From assembly GCA_964629325.1 (NCBI GenBank), contig CAZVSC010000002.1:1-64000 (forward strand): DNA of 64,000 nt, in the 5' to 3' direction. The notes under the pieces were generated by a model. The model worked only from the letters and a program-made list of their open reading frames with translations. It made no database searches and was not told the DNA's origin. The DNA is from Eutrophocola sp964629325. GTDB taxonomy: Bacteria; Pseudomonadota; Gammaproteobacteria; Pseudomonadales; Pseudohongiellaceae. Position 1 is the stretch's first letter; the number at the start of each line of letters is the position of its first letter. Below, piece by piece: positions 52,962-62,354 of the stretch. The position numbers were made by a program, and so were the translations under genes.

Positions 52962-54029
52962 TCAGCTGGCACCGTCCGTTGTCCATACAGGCTTGTCATC
53001 GGTGGTGAATTTCTCACCCATGGCAATCCGGTATCTCTCCATCACGTAACACAGGCAATCCTGGCGGATCACCTTTGCATCCAGCGTCAGCATGGATGGC
53101 ATCAACGGTTTGTTGTTGCGTAATGCACCGTCCTCCACGCGGAAGATATCTCCCGTGATGTTCTCCCCGTCCTCGTCCATGACCAACAGCGGTGCCGTGA
53201 CGCCGTTTTCCAGTTGCGCCAGGGTCGTGTGTGCCGGGATTTCCTCGAAGTTGAGGCTCTCGATGCCCTGGATGAAGCGGATGTTTGCCGGGCTGCCGTC
53301 AAAACTCAGGGAGATGGATTCCGGCACTTTCACCACGGCCGTGGTATGAAACAGATCGATGTCCTCGTCGACGACAAGGGTCTGTTCAATGGCATCGCTG
53401 TTCAGGATTTCATCGACGAAGGCCGTGGCACGCTGAATGCCGTATTCGTCCCCGACCTTGCCGCATTCCAGGGTCACGGATGGGCATAAATGGGAAAAGG
53501 CCTTGCTCTGCACGCCGCTGGGCCTCACGAAATAGATCACCGTGCGCGAGAAGCGCCTGGCCAGGTTGAGGAAGGCAGGCTCCAGGCGATTGATGCAGGC
53601 ATAGTGCGGGTTGATACCGGTGTTGTTATGGATATCGATCGAAGCGAACAGGGGCCGACGGGCCATTTCATGGAGCAGGGCGGCGATTTCCAGGTGAATA
53701 TCGCTTTCGTTGTCGATGCGTCCCTCCAGCCAGATCCGGTTGTAATCGGGCTGGTCATCGAGCCGGCGCTTGTCCTCTGCGGCCGCCTTCACGTTGCCGA
53801 TGAATAACAGGATGGACCGGGGCAGGGAGCCGCCGGCATATTTTTTCAGGATGTTCTGCGCCACGGCGAGGCCGGTGGGTTCGTTGCCATGCAGGAGCAC
53901 GGACAGGAACAGGGGGGGCGTGCGGTCGCCCGGCAGCTCGATCAACGTGGTATCGGAAATGATGCCGGCCAGCTCGGAGGCAGGGCAGTCGAGGAGTCCG
54001 TCCGGTATATGGTCCAGTCGGTGCAGCAT
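52962..54029 (-). CDS. Succinylglutamate desuccinylase/aspartoacylase-family zinc hydrolase
   Basis: The start at 54029 gives 355 residues. Zinc ligands: LLHGNEPTG (His, Glu) and SIDIHNNTG (His), with a Glu near TLECGKVGDE as the catalytic base. It cleaves N-acyl or amide bonds of amino acids in relatives. It begins ten bases after the GCS2-type ligase gene, so the pair is an operon and may make and degrade the same amide. No arginine-succinyltransferase genes are near, so AstE is unlikely. Confidence 0.85.
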   Translation of the reverse strand: MLHRLDHIPDGLLDCPASELAGIISDTTLIELPGDRTPPLFLSVLLHGNEPTGLAVAQNILKKYAGGSLPRSILLFIGNVKAAAEDKRRLDDQPDYNRIWLEGRIDNESDIHLEIAALLHEMARRPLFASIDIHNNTGINPHYACINRLEPAFLNLARRFSRTVIYFVRPSGVQSKAFSHLCPSVTLECGKVGDEYGIQRATAFVDEILNSDAIEQTLVVDEDIDLFHTTAVVKVPESISLSFDGSPANIRFIQGIESLNFEEIPAHTTLAQLENGVTAPLLVMDEDGENITGDIFRVEDGALRNNKPLMPSMLTLDAKVIRQDCLCYVMERYRIAMGEKFTTDDKPVWTTDGAS

Positions 54030-54039
54030 CAGTGTCGCC

Positions 54040-55455
54040 TCAGAGTGCCCAGGTGTGCACAGGTTGTTCGGTCTGTTGGTGGTCGTAGTAGTGGTCCACC
54101 ATGGCGTACATGTCATGGCCGTGGCGGGCGACCCAGCCTCGCTGCCAGGCGGCGCCGTTCTGGCGGGTTTGCGCCCGCGCACGGATGATGTCCAGCCAGT
54201 GACCGGCGCTTCCGGCTTCAATGCCAAGGTCCTGGAGGCCCTCGGCTGCCACGTCCAGCAATTCTCCCAGAATGAGTTCGCTGACCGGCAGTTTGCTGCC
54301 GTCCAGCCAGGTGACGATGGCGTCCAGGCCATAGCGGGCGCAGTCATAGAAGTTGGTTTTTGCCTCCGTGAACGGCAGGCAGGCGGCAATATTGTCATGG
54401 CGCAGGGTCAGGCCATGGGTCACACCATAATAGAAGGCGGCGTTGGCAAAACTGTCGCGGATGGTGGGTCCTGACGGGACCACCCTGTGCTCGATACGCA
54501 GGTGCGGCTTGCCGTCGGCGCCGAAATCGATCAATGGACGGTTCCAGCGCCAGATCGTGCCGTTGTGGAATTTCAGGCGGGTGAGCTTGTCCGGCGGGGC
54601 GTCGCTGACCAGCGGCAGCAGAACCGGGTAGTCGCTGAGGTTGGTGGCAAAGCATTCCGCGAGGGAGTGTTCCAGGTAGCCGTAACCGAAACTGACCCGG
54701 TGCTGTCCCGGTTCACCCAGCCTGACGCTCTGCTCAAACAGGGGAATGCGGGTCTCGTCCCACAGGTCCTTGCCGAACAGGTAAGGCGAATTGGCGGAAA
54801 TGGCAACCATGGGCGCCGACGCCAGCAGGGTGGCGTTGTATACAGGCACCGATTGTTCCAGGGGTATCTGGAAATGCACCTGGAAGGATGTGGTTGCCGC
54901 CTCCAGCATGACGTCGAATTTTTTCGTATCCAGTTCATCGCGGCCGGTGATGTGCAGGTGCAGGGGCTCGTAATGGCGCATCTTGAGGACCTGGTGGTTC
55001 AGTGCCCGGTAGCGGGACATCTGGGACATGTTCTTCAGGGTGAGGTCGGACTCGCGCAGGTGGGGCAGGATGCCGATCATGATGATCCTTTCATCCCGGC
55101 TGGCAGCGACTTCCCTGCATTTGTGCCAGGTGCGAAGCAGGCCCTGGTACATGCGGTCAAAGGCATCTCCCGCCAAAACGGCAGGATCACCGTTGACCTC
55201 GAAATTGAAGGAAGCCAGTTCCGGCACGACATCCGGGTCCTCCAGGGTGGCCAGGAAGGCCTTGTTGTCCGGGGCGGCGTGATTGGTGGCATCCAGCAGC
55301 CAGGCCTCCAACTCGAACCCCGCCTTGTAGCCGCTGCCGGCGAGCCGGCCGTCGGCAAACCAGCGCTGGAGGAGGGCGGTTTCCTCTGCAAGCAGCGCCT
55401 TGAACTGCTCGAGTTCCGCCTCGGTGAAGGAGCTTGATTGTATTTCCTGTCCCAT
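54040..55455 (-). CDS. GCS2-type glutamate-cysteine ligase-like amide-bond ligase
   Basis: A 471-residue GCS2-fold enzyme: GFELEAWLLD at the N-terminus, LASFNFEVNGDP for metal/ATP binding, and LRIEHRVVPSGPT. It joins the gamma or alpha carboxyl of glutamate or another amino acid to an amine using ATP. A role in glutathione synthesis is possible, but no GSH synthetase gene is adjacent; RimK (another ligase) is 7 kb away. First gene of an operon with the aspartoacylase-like gene. Confidence 0.8.
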   Translation of the reverse strand: MGQEIQSSSFTEAELEQFKALLAEETALLQRWFADGRLAGSGYKAGFELEAWLLDATNHAAPDNKAFLATLEDPDVVPELASFNFEVNGDPAVLAGDAFDRMYQGLLRTWHKCREVAASRDERIIMIGILPHLRESDLTLKNMSQMSRYRALNHQVLKMRHYEPLHLHITGRDELDTKKFDVMLEAATTSFQVHFQIPLEQSVPVYNATLLASAPMVAISANSPYLFGKDLWDETRIPLFEQSVRLGEPGQHRVSFGYGYLEHSLAECFATNLSDYPVLLPLVSDAPPDKLTRLKFHNGTIWRWNRPLIDFGADGKPHLRIEHRVVPSGPTIRDSFANAAFYYGVTHGLTLRHDNIAACLPFTEAKTNFYDCARYGLDAIVTWLDGSKLPVSELILGELLDVAAEGLQDLGIEAGSAGHWLDIIRARAQTRQNGAAWQRGWVARHGHDMYAMVDHYYDHQQTEQPVHTWAL

Positions 55456-55642
55456 ATGTCCCCTGGTAAATAGCCGGGTTTGACGATAGATGGTGAAACT
55501 TGGAATTCACATGGATCAACCTGCATTAAAACACAGGAATTCCGTGCTAAATACGGGTAAAAAACTGGAAAAAATGACGGGAAGTTAGTAGGATTGCGCC
55601 CTTCGGAAATTCCGGCCATGCCGAATTTTCAACCCCTGTTGC

Positions 55643-55717
55643 TGGGGTGTCGCCAAGTGGTAAGGCAACGGACTCTGACTCCGTCATCCGTAGGTTCGAA
55701 TCCTACCACCCCAGCCA
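55643..55717 (+). tRNA. tRNA-Gln (CTG)
   Basis: Acceptor TGGGGTG / CACCCCA, discriminator G, encoded CCA (55715-55717). The anticodon stem ACGGA/TCCGT holds loop CTCTGAC, anticodon CTG. T-arm GTAGGTTCGAATCCTAC. 75 nt with CCA. Confidence 0.95.
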
Positions 55718-55802
55718 TTTCTTCCCTGACTTCCACACTGTATTTTCCATAAGCATTCGCCCATACTCGTTTTCTAACGCATACGAGTGACTGGGGGAGT
55801 CC

Positions 55803-57896
55803 GTGAAAAATTGCGCCATATTGCTGTCTGTCCTGATTTGTGGAATCGCACCGTTATCCATCCTTGGACAGGAAAGTTCCGGCGCCTGGGAGCCGGTGAC
55901 AGACGTCCGCCTGCTCAACCCCGAACCCGGCGACTGGCTGACCTATCGCCGCACTTTCGATGCCACCGGCTTCAGCCCCCTCACCGAAATCAACCGTGAC
56001 AATGTCGACGACCTGCGCATGGTGTGGTCGTATGCGATGCGTGACGGCAGCCGTTGGCTGGCCACGCCGATCATCGCCAACGGCATCATGTATATCGGCG
56101 AGGGCACCGGCCGCATCATCGCCCTGGACGCCGTCACCGGCGAACTGCGCTGGAGTCACACCCGCACCTATCCCGCCGACATCGCACTGTCGGAAGCCAA
56201 CCGCCGCTTCCGCGGCGTGTCCATTTACGGCGACACCATTTACTGGGGAACGGCGGACAGCTACGTGGTCGCCCTCGATGCCCGCACAGGCGAAAAACGC
56301 TGGGAAACCCGGACGGCGGATTACCGTGACGGGGAAGGCCATGCGCATCCGCCGCTGGTGGTCGACGGCAAGGTCTTCATCGGCATGTCCGGCGGTGATT
56401 TCGCCGCGCGCGGCAGTCTCAAGGCACTGGATGCCGACACCGGGGAAATCCTCTGGACCTTCTATACCATTCCCGGGCGTGAGGATCCCGGTGCCGACTC
56501 CTGGGACTGGGATGCCGGTTACCCGCCGGCAGGTGCCGCCACCTGGAATACGCTGAGCTACGATCCCGAACTCAATCTCGTTTACTCGCCCACCGGCCAG
56601 CCGGCACCCTGGACCACGACGCCGGAAGGACATGGTGATGCCCTGTATGCCAACAGTGTCATCGCCCTGGATGCCGACACCGGTGAACTGCGCTGGCATT
56701 ACCAACTGGTGCCGCGCGACAACTGGGACCGCGCCACCTATGAAAGCATGCTCGTGGACCTGGCGATTGGCGGCGAGATGCGCAAGGCGCTGATCCAGAC
56801 CGGCAAGATCGGCTGGAGTGTGGTGCTGGACCGGGAAACAGGCGAATTCCTGCAGGCTTTCCGCACAGCCTATGACAACACCATCACCGGATGGACGGAA
56901 GCCGGCGTGCCCATCTACAACCCCGACACTGTGCCGCAAAAGGCGGACGTCGATTCCGGCAAGGTGTTCCAGGTCTGTCCCCATCCGCATGGCGCACGCA
57001 ACCTGAACGCGCCAAGCTTCAGTGCGCAGACCGGGCTCTATTATCTCGGCGTCAACAACTCGTGCATGAACGCCATGGTGGTGACGCCGGTGCGGCATAC
57101 CCGCTTCGGGCTGACCGGCACCACCTATACGCCATCACTGGCCCCGGGCTACGACTTTGTCGGCGAATTCGTTGCTTTCGATCCGGTAGCGGGAATACGG
57201 CGCTGGACATGGCGGCCGGAAAGCGGGGCCCCCATGACGGCGTCGGCGCTGGCGACGGCAGGTGGCATCGTGTTTGGTGGCACGGCAGACCGGCAATTCT
57301 TTGCCCTCGACAACGACACCGGTGACCTGCTCTGGCAGGCGCGCCTGAATGGCGATGTGTCCGGTGCGCCCATCAGCTACACCGTTGACGGCAAGCAGTA
57401 CATCGCCATCACCGCCGGTGGCGGCGCCGCGCAGACATCCACCCTCGGCCGGCTGGTCGACGTGGATATCACCCAGGGTTCCGGGGTCATCTGGGTGTTT
57501 GCCCTGCCGGATGGCCGCGCCCGCGAAGTGCCGCGCCCGACACGTGCCGATATGCCTGAAATCTCGGTTGCGGCAGGTATTTTCAATCCTGAACAGTCTG
57601 CCAGGGGAGAGCAGGTCTTCACGCAGAACTGCAGCGGTTGTCATGCCTCCGCCAATTACGCCGGGCAGGCCTTCCAGGCCAAGTGGGGCGGCTTCACGCT
57701 GGGTGATATCTACAGTGATATTTCCGTGAGCATGCCGCCGGCCAACCCGGGAGGCCTGCCGCCGGAAGACTATGCCAGTATCATCGCCTTCCTGCTGCGG
57801 GAAACCGGGTATGTGAACGATGCATCGGCGCAACTGCCCGCAGACGGATTCCAGTTGCGGCGCTACGTGATCGATGTGCCGGGCCTGAATTACTGA
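55803..57896 (+). CDS. PQQ-type quinoprotein with C-terminal cytochrome c (second copy)
   Basis: A 697-residue exported protein with a GTG start after GGGGGAG. Eight-bladed PQQ propeller (repeated GELRW and TGDLLW blade motifs) and a C-terminal cytochrome c with CSGCH. Unlike the copy at 33622 it lacks the adjacent-cysteine pair (FRGVSIYG at that place) and has WDRA rather than WDYD, so metal use and perhaps PQQ binding differ. No DUF6152 gene is adjacent. Confidence 0.85.
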   Translation: MKNCAILLSVLICGIAPLSILGQESSGAWEPVTDVRLLNPEPGDWLTYRRTFDATGFSPLTEINRDNVDDLRMVWSYAMRDGSRWLATPIIANGIMYIGEGTGRIIALDAVTGELRWSHTRTYPADIALSEANRRFRGVSIYGDTIYWGTADSYVVALDARTGEKRWETRTADYRDGEGHAHPPLVVDGKVFIGMSGGDFAARGSLKALDADTGEILWTFYTIPGREDPGADSWDWDAGYPPAGAATWNTLSYDPELNLVYSPTGQPAPWTTTPEGHGDALYANSVIALDADTGELRWHYQLVPRDNWDRATYESMLVDLAIGGEMRKALIQTGKIGWSVVLDRETGEFLQAFRTAYDNTITGWTEAGVPIYNPDTVPQKADVDSGKVFQVCPHPHGARNLNAPSFSAQTGLYYLGVNNSCMNAMVVTPVRHTRFGLTGTTYTPSLAPGYDFVGEFVAFDPVAGIRRWTWRPESGAPMTASALATAGGIVFGGTADRQFFALDNDTGDLLWQARLNGDVSGAPISYTVDGKQYIAITAGGGAAQTSTLGRLVDVDITQGSGVIWVFALPDGRAREVPRPTRADMPEISVAAGIFNPEQSARGEQVFTQNCSGCHASANYAGQAFQAKWGGFTLGDIYSDISVSMPPANPGGLPPEDYASIIAFLLRETGYVNDASAQLPADGFQLRRYVIDVPGLNY

Positions 57897-58080
57897 CCGA
57901 CGTGCTATTGTTCGACACCCGTGCCTGATTTCGTCATTACGATCTGTGGTACTGCCGCGAATGAAATTTGCCCTGTCTAGTTCGGCAAGTCCCTGCGGGC
58001 GCACTGGAGAAGGAAAGACTTCATCTCCGCAACACAAAAGCCCTGACCACATTAAACTTTATGGCCCAGGCTTGAAACAA

Positions 58081-58105
58081 AACCCGGCTAGGCCGGGTTT
58101 TTATT
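58081..58105 (+). terminator. Intrinsic terminator after the second quinoprotein
   Basis: Stem ACCCGGC / GCCGGGT with a TAG loop followed by TTTTTATT. It lies 185 bases after the stop, in a 295-base interval with no other recognisable feature. Confidence 0.88.
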
Positions 58106-58191
58106 GACCGCGGCTTTGCCATTTTTCTTGAGTTTTCATGCGTATGCGTTAATGTAGGTTGCGTCGAAAAGTCCGCATGTAAGGATATGGA

Positions 58192-58614
58192 ATGAGTCTG
58201 GTCCTGATCATCGTGATCGCCCTGTCAATTGTCGTTCTGATGCACTACGAATGTCTTTACAGGTTGACCCTGCTGATGCCGAAGCTGCGCATCAGGTATC
58301 GCTACAGGCTGGTGCTGGGCGTATTCGGTGCGCTCGTTGCCCATATCCTCGAGGTGGTCATATTCGGATACACCTACTGGCTCATGCACAGCGCCGAGGG
58401 GCTGGGTTACCTGGAAGGCCGCTTCGTCATCACCAGCGCCGACTGCATTTATTTTTCCTTTACCACATACACGACGCTTGGCTACGGCGATATCGAGCCC
58501 TTCGGCGGCATCCGCTATCTGGCCGGGGTCGAATCACTGACAGGCCTGCTGCTGATTACCTGGACGGCGTCCTTCCTGTTCATCGAGATGCAGCGCTACT
58601 GGGTATCCAGATAG
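58192..58614 (+). CDS. Two-TM potassium channel-like protein
   Basis: A 140-residue protein with an extra N-terminal helix, two membrane segments and a pore loop with the K+ filter TTLGYGDI (from residue 94). A homotetrameric ion channel of the Ion_trans_2 type. AAGGATATGG precedes the ATG. The next gene follows by 23 bases. Confidence 0.88.
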   Translation: MSLVLIIVIALSIVVLMHYECLYRLTLLMPKLRIRYRYRLVLGVFGALVAHILEVVIFGYTYWLMHSAEGLGYLEGRFVITSADCIYFSFTTYTTLGYGDIEPFGGIRYLAGVESLTGLLLITWTASFLFIEMQRYWVSR

Positions 58615-58637
58615 AAAGCATTTACCAAAGCCCTGAC

Positions 58638-59084
58638 ATGAAAAGAGCCTTTCTGCTGTCGCCATTATTCGCCGCCCTGGTGTTTGCCGTACCGGAAGCG
58701 TGGCAGCAGATCCAGGCGCCGGGGCCGGGTTACGTCCCGGTTCTCAATGAACTGCTGCTCCTGGTTTTCGGTTATCTGGCGGCGTCCATCGGTAACGCGG
58801 TCCTGATTGTTCCGTTTTGCATGCTGGTGCGGTTAAAGACGCCTGGACTCCTGGCCGGAATTATTCTCGCCTTTTTCACGGCATTTGGCGTCACCACGGT
58901 GGCATACGCGTTCGAGATCTTTGATTACCAGACCTCCATCTTCCATCCTGCCTACCTGTACACGCTGCTCATACCCCTGTTCCTGCTGACCCTGCTGTCG
59001 TTTTATTTTCTGGGCAGTCCGGCTTCTAGGCCGGTCATCGAGGAAGCGGGGCAGGAGGGGGAGCAGAAAGAGGAGGGCGGCTGA
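58638..59084 (+). CDS. Hypothetical four-TM membrane protein
   Basis: A 148-residue protein with about four membrane segments (LSPLFAALVFAVPEAW; LLLLVFGYLAASIGNAVLIV; IILAFFTAFGVTTVAYAF; LYTLLIPLFLLTLLSFYFL) and a charged tail. No family recognised. Probably cotranscribed with the channel gene. Confidence 0.65.
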   Translation: MKRAFLLSPLFAALVFAVPEAWQQIQAPGPGYVPVLNELLLLVFGYLAASIGNAVLIVPFCMLVRLKTPGLLAGIILAFFTAFGVTTVAYAFEIFDYQTSIFHPAYLYTLLIPLFLLTLLSFYFLGSPASRPVIEEAGQEGEQKEEGG

Positions 59085-59213
59085 TATCGGCTGGTAATCC
59101 GCCAGACCGACCGGGTGGGCTATTACCGCAACATGCCGCGTACCATGTTGCGGTATGCCATCGAGAAGTTTCCGGAAGACCTGAGGCGCAGATACCTGGA
59201 CGGCAGTATATAG
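59085..59213 (+). pseudogene. C-terminal remnant of an alkylation-repair-like protein
   Basis: An open frame of 42 codons with no start, following the stop of the previous gene by one base. It reads VIRQTDRVGYYRNMPRTML then RYAIEKFPEDLRRRYLDG and ends at TAG. RNMPRTMLRYAIEKFPE resembles the C-terminus of HEAT-like DNA alkylation repair proteins, from memory. The rest of the gene is gone, so the upstream end is probably a deletion scar. Family call is weak. Confidence 0.45.
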
Positions 59214-59217
59214 CCGC

Positions 59218-61155
59218 TTACTTGTGCGGCCGGTTCTCGACCAGGTGGTCGACCACCGCCGGGTCGGCAAGCGTCGTGGTATCGCCGAGATTGTCCAGTT
59301 CGTTGGCGGCGATCTTGCGCAGGATACGACGCATGATCTTGCCTGAACGGGTTTTCGGCAGGCCTGGCGCCCACTGGATAATTTCCGGTTTGGCGATGGC
59401 GCCAATTTCCTTGCCGACGAAATCCCGCAGCTCCTTCATCAGGGCGTCTGTCGCTTCCACACCCTTCATCAGGCTGACGTAGGCGTAGATGCCCTGGCCC
59501 TTGATATCGTGGGGAAATCCGACCACGGCGGCTTCGGCAACGGCGTCGTGCAGCACCAGGGCGCTTTCGATCTCGGCGGTACCCAGGCGATGGCCGCTGA
59601 CGTTGAGTACGTCGTCGACACGGCCGGTGATCCACCAGTAGCCATCTTCGTCGCGACGGGCACCGTCACCGGTGAAGTAATAGCCCTTGTACGTTGAATA
59701 ATAGGTATCGATGCAACGCTGGTGATCCCCGTACACGGTGCGCAGCTGGCTGGGCCAGCTCGCGGTAATGACGAGGTTGCCCGATGTGGCGCCCTCGAGA
59801 ATCTTGCCTTCCGGATCGACCAGGGCCGGCTGCACGCCGAAGAACGGCAGGGTGGCCGAGCCCGGTTTGAGATCGATGGCCCCCGGTATTGGTGTGATCA
59901 TGTGGCCGCCGGTTTCGGTCTGCCACCAGGTGTCCATGATCGGGCAGCGGCCATTGCCGACAACATGGTAATACCATTCCCAGGCTTCCGGGTTGATGGG
60001 TTCGCCCACCGTGCCCAGGATTTTCAATGATGCCCGTGATGTGCAGGTCACCATGTCATCGCCCTGTGCCATGAGGGCGCGGATGGCAGTGGGCGCCGTG
60101 TAGAAGGTGTTCACCTGGTATTTGTCGATCACCTGCCAGAAGCGTGAGCAGTCCGGGTAGGTGGGCACGCCCTCGAACATCAGCGTGGTGGCGGCATTGG
60201 CCAGCGGACCATAGACGATATAGGTATGGCCGGTTACCCAGCCGACGTCGGCGGCGCACCAGTAGATGTCGCCGTCATGATAATCGAACACATACTTGTG
60301 GGTCATGGCGGCCATCAGCAGGTAGCCGCCTGTAGTGTGCAGCACACCCTTGGGCTTGCCGGTTGAGCCGGACGTGTAGAGGATGAACAGGGGGTCCTCG
60401 CTGTCCATCGGTTCGGGTTCGCAGGTCGCATTCGCATTCGCGGTTGCCTCGTGGTACCAGATATCCTTGCTGGCATCCCACGCGACTGGATTGCCAGTTC
60501 GTTGCACGACCAGGACGGTGTGCACGTTCGGGCATTTCGCCACGGCGGTATCCGTATTCACTTTCAGGGGGAAGACGCGGCCACCGCGTACGCTTTCATC
60601 GGAAGTGATGACCACGCGGCAATCGGAATCGAGAATCCTGTCCTTGAGGGAGTCGGGCGAGAAGCCGCCAAAGACCACTGAATGTACAGCGCCGATGCGG
60701 GCGCAGGCCAGCATGGCAAAAGCCGCCTCGGGAATCATCGGCATATAGATGCAGACACGGTCGCCTTTACTGACACCGCGGTCCTTCAGGACGTTGGCCA
60801 TCTTGCAGACGGCATCGTGCAGTTCCTGGTAGGTGATCTTGCGCTCGGTGCCTGGTTCATCACCTTCCCAGATAATGGCAACCTGGTCTGCCCGCCGCGG
60901 CAGGTGACGGTCGATGCAGTTTGACGTGACGTTAAGCTTGCCGCCGAGGAACCACTTGATATCCCCCTTCGCCATATCGCATTCGCTGACCTTGGTGAAC
61001 GGTGTCATCCAGTCCAGGAATGTGGTGGCCTGTTCTGACCAGAAAGCATCGGGTGTCTCGATGGAGGCCTTGTACATGGCGTCGTACTTGGCTTTGTCCA
61101 GGTGTGCGGATTTTTTCAGGGCTTCAGGAACGGGATGGGTCTTTATTTCAAACAC
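59218..61155 (-). CDS. acsA: Acetyl-CoA synthetase
   Basis: A 645-residue ANL enzyme. ATP motif YTSGSTGKPKGV, A8 hinge region YWWITGRVDD, and the acetylatable lysine in LPKTRSGKIMRR near residue 605. It converts acetate, CoA and ATP to acetyl-CoA. GTG start with perfect AAGGAG five bases upstream. Alcohol oxidation by the quinoproteins could supply acetate. Confidence 0.97.
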   Translation of the reverse strand: MFEIKTHPVPEALKKSAHLDKAKYDAMYKASIETPDAFWSEQATTFLDWMTPFTKVSECDMAKGDIKWFLGGKLNVTSNCIDRHLPRRADQVAIIWEGDEPGTERKITYQELHDAVCKMANVLKDRGVSKGDRVCIYMPMIPEAAFAMLACARIGAVHSVVFGGFSPDSLKDRILDSDCRVVITSDESVRGGRVFPLKVNTDTAVAKCPNVHTVLVVQRTGNPVAWDASKDIWYHEATANANATCEPEPMDSEDPLFILYTSGSTGKPKGVLHTTGGYLLMAAMTHKYVFDYHDGDIYWCAADVGWVTGHTYIVYGPLANAATTLMFEGVPTYPDCSRFWQVIDKYQVNTFYTAPTAIRALMAQGDDMVTCTSRASLKILGTVGEPINPEAWEWYYHVVGNGRCPIMDTWWQTETGGHMITPIPGAIDLKPGSATLPFFGVQPALVDPEGKILEGATSGNLVITASWPSQLRTVYGDHQRCIDTYYSTYKGYYFTGDGARRDEDGYWWITGRVDDVLNVSGHRLGTAEIESALVLHDAVAEAAVVGFPHDIKGQGIYAYVSLMKGVEATDALMKELRDFVGKEIGAIAKPEIIQWAPGLPKTRSGKIMRRILRKIAANELDNLGDTTTLADPAVVDHLVENRPHK

Positions 61156-61317
61156 GGGGGCTCCTTGTTAAAGGGAATTACTGAGTTATCAAACTGGTCA
61201 TCCGGACCCGTTTTATAGCACGGCCTTGGGAAAATACGCCAGATTATGCTGCACTGACGTCGGCGCGGTACGTCATTGTGCCGCAACCGGAATCAATCCC
61301 CCCGTCTGAACCGGGTA

Positions 61318-61698
61318 TCAGGCTGCCTGTACTGGTATGGTGTTGCTGGACCTGAGAACGGTATTGGTCTCATCCAGGTACACCAGCCTGGGTTTGTGGT
61401 TCAGGAGCTCGGCTTCGGTATAGCTGCCATAGGCACAGATGATTACCCTGTCCCCCACATTGGCCTTATGGGCAGCCGCGCCGTTCACGGAAATGATACC
61501 GGAGCCATGTTGCGCGCGAATCGCGTAGGTGGTGAAGCGCTCGCCGTTGGTGATGTTGTAGATCTGGATCTGCTCGAATTCACGGATGCCTGCCGTATCC
61601 AGCAGGGTGCCATCGATGGCGCACGAGCCTTCGTAATCCAGCTCTGAGTGGGTCACACAGGCCTTGTGAAGCTTGGCTTTCAACATCAGGGTTAGCAC
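61318..61698 (-). CDS. panD: Aspartate 1-decarboxylase PanD
   Basis: The GTG at 61698 (seven bases after GAGG) gives 126 residues, equal to E. coli PanD, and aligns residue by residue; an internal ATG gives 122. The pyruvoyl precursor cleaves between Gly24 and Ser25 in YEGSCAID. It makes beta-alanine for pantothenate. It is last in the panC-rimK-RimB-panD series on this strand. Confidence 0.96.
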   Translation of the reverse strand: MLTLMLKAKLHKACVTHSELDYEGSCAIDGTLLDTAGIREFEQIQIYNITNGERFTTYAIRAQHGSGIISVNGAAAHKANVGDRVIICAYGSYTEAELLNHKPRLVYLDETNTVLRSSNTIPVQAA

Positions 61699-61825
61699 TT
61701 TCTTACCTCGAAGTACCTTCTCTTGCACTATTACAGGGATTTCGAACCTGCCGGATTCACGGCGGGGCGCATTATCCCAAAAAAGGGACGCCTTTATCAA
61801 ACACGGGATTGAGGCCGCGCGGGGC

Positions 61826-62317
61826 TTACTCTTCTTCCCCGCCATGCGCCGGCATGTAGTCGTCATCATCGAAATCGGCGTCATTGAGCAGGTATTCGAA
61901 CTCCGGGTCCACGACAACCTTGCCTTCCATGGCCTCGCGGCCCATCAGCATCATGTAGGTCATTTCGGAGCGGTCGGTCAGGGTGAGCTTGATCGGCCAC
62001 TCGCGGCCGGCAAGACGGATAGTGGTGGTGATGACGACCCGTTTTTCGGTGTCGGCGGAGGAGCTTTTCACGGTTTTGGTACCCTCTACCGGGGCGGTGG
62101 TGCGGATGACCGAATCGACGTTGTGGATGTCAGGATGCAGGTCGAAACTGACATAGCTCTTGCCGCCCTTGTTGAACTCCTCGATGTTGTCTACGTGCAG
62201 TGAAGAAGTGGCCGCGCCGGTATCCACGCGGACATGCATTTTCTCGATGCCAAGGTCCGGCAGGTCGCATAATTCCAGTGCGCCCACTTTCAGTTTCGAC
62301 AGTCTTGTATATGACAT
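61826..62317 (-). CDS. RimB-like retropepsin-type aspartic protease (ATP-dependent zinc protease family)
   Basis: A 163-residue protein. Active-site motif VRVDTGAATSSLHV (Asp-Thr-Gly) and MMLMGREAMEG. Next to rimK, whose glutamate tails on ribosomal protein S6 the RimB protease trims in Pseudomonas. The acidic tail (DFDDDDYMP; HGGEEE) is notable. It follows rimK by 37 bases. Confidence 0.88.
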   Translation of the reverse strand: MSYTRLSKLKVGALELCDLPDLGIEKMHVRVDTGAATSSLHVDNIEEFNKGGKSYVSFDLHPDIHNVDSVIRTTAPVEGTKTVKSSSADTEKRVVITTTIRLAGREWPIKLTLTDRSEMTYMMLMGREAMEGKVVVDPEFEYLLNDADFDDDDYMPAHGGEEE

Positions 62318-62354
62318 ACGTATTCCCCTGGACCTTTATGTGCGCAGATCCCGG

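Noticed and set aside
54040..55455. gshA or egtA
   Set aside because: The GCS2 fold is shared by several ligases; no second glutathione or ergothioneine gene lies next to it.
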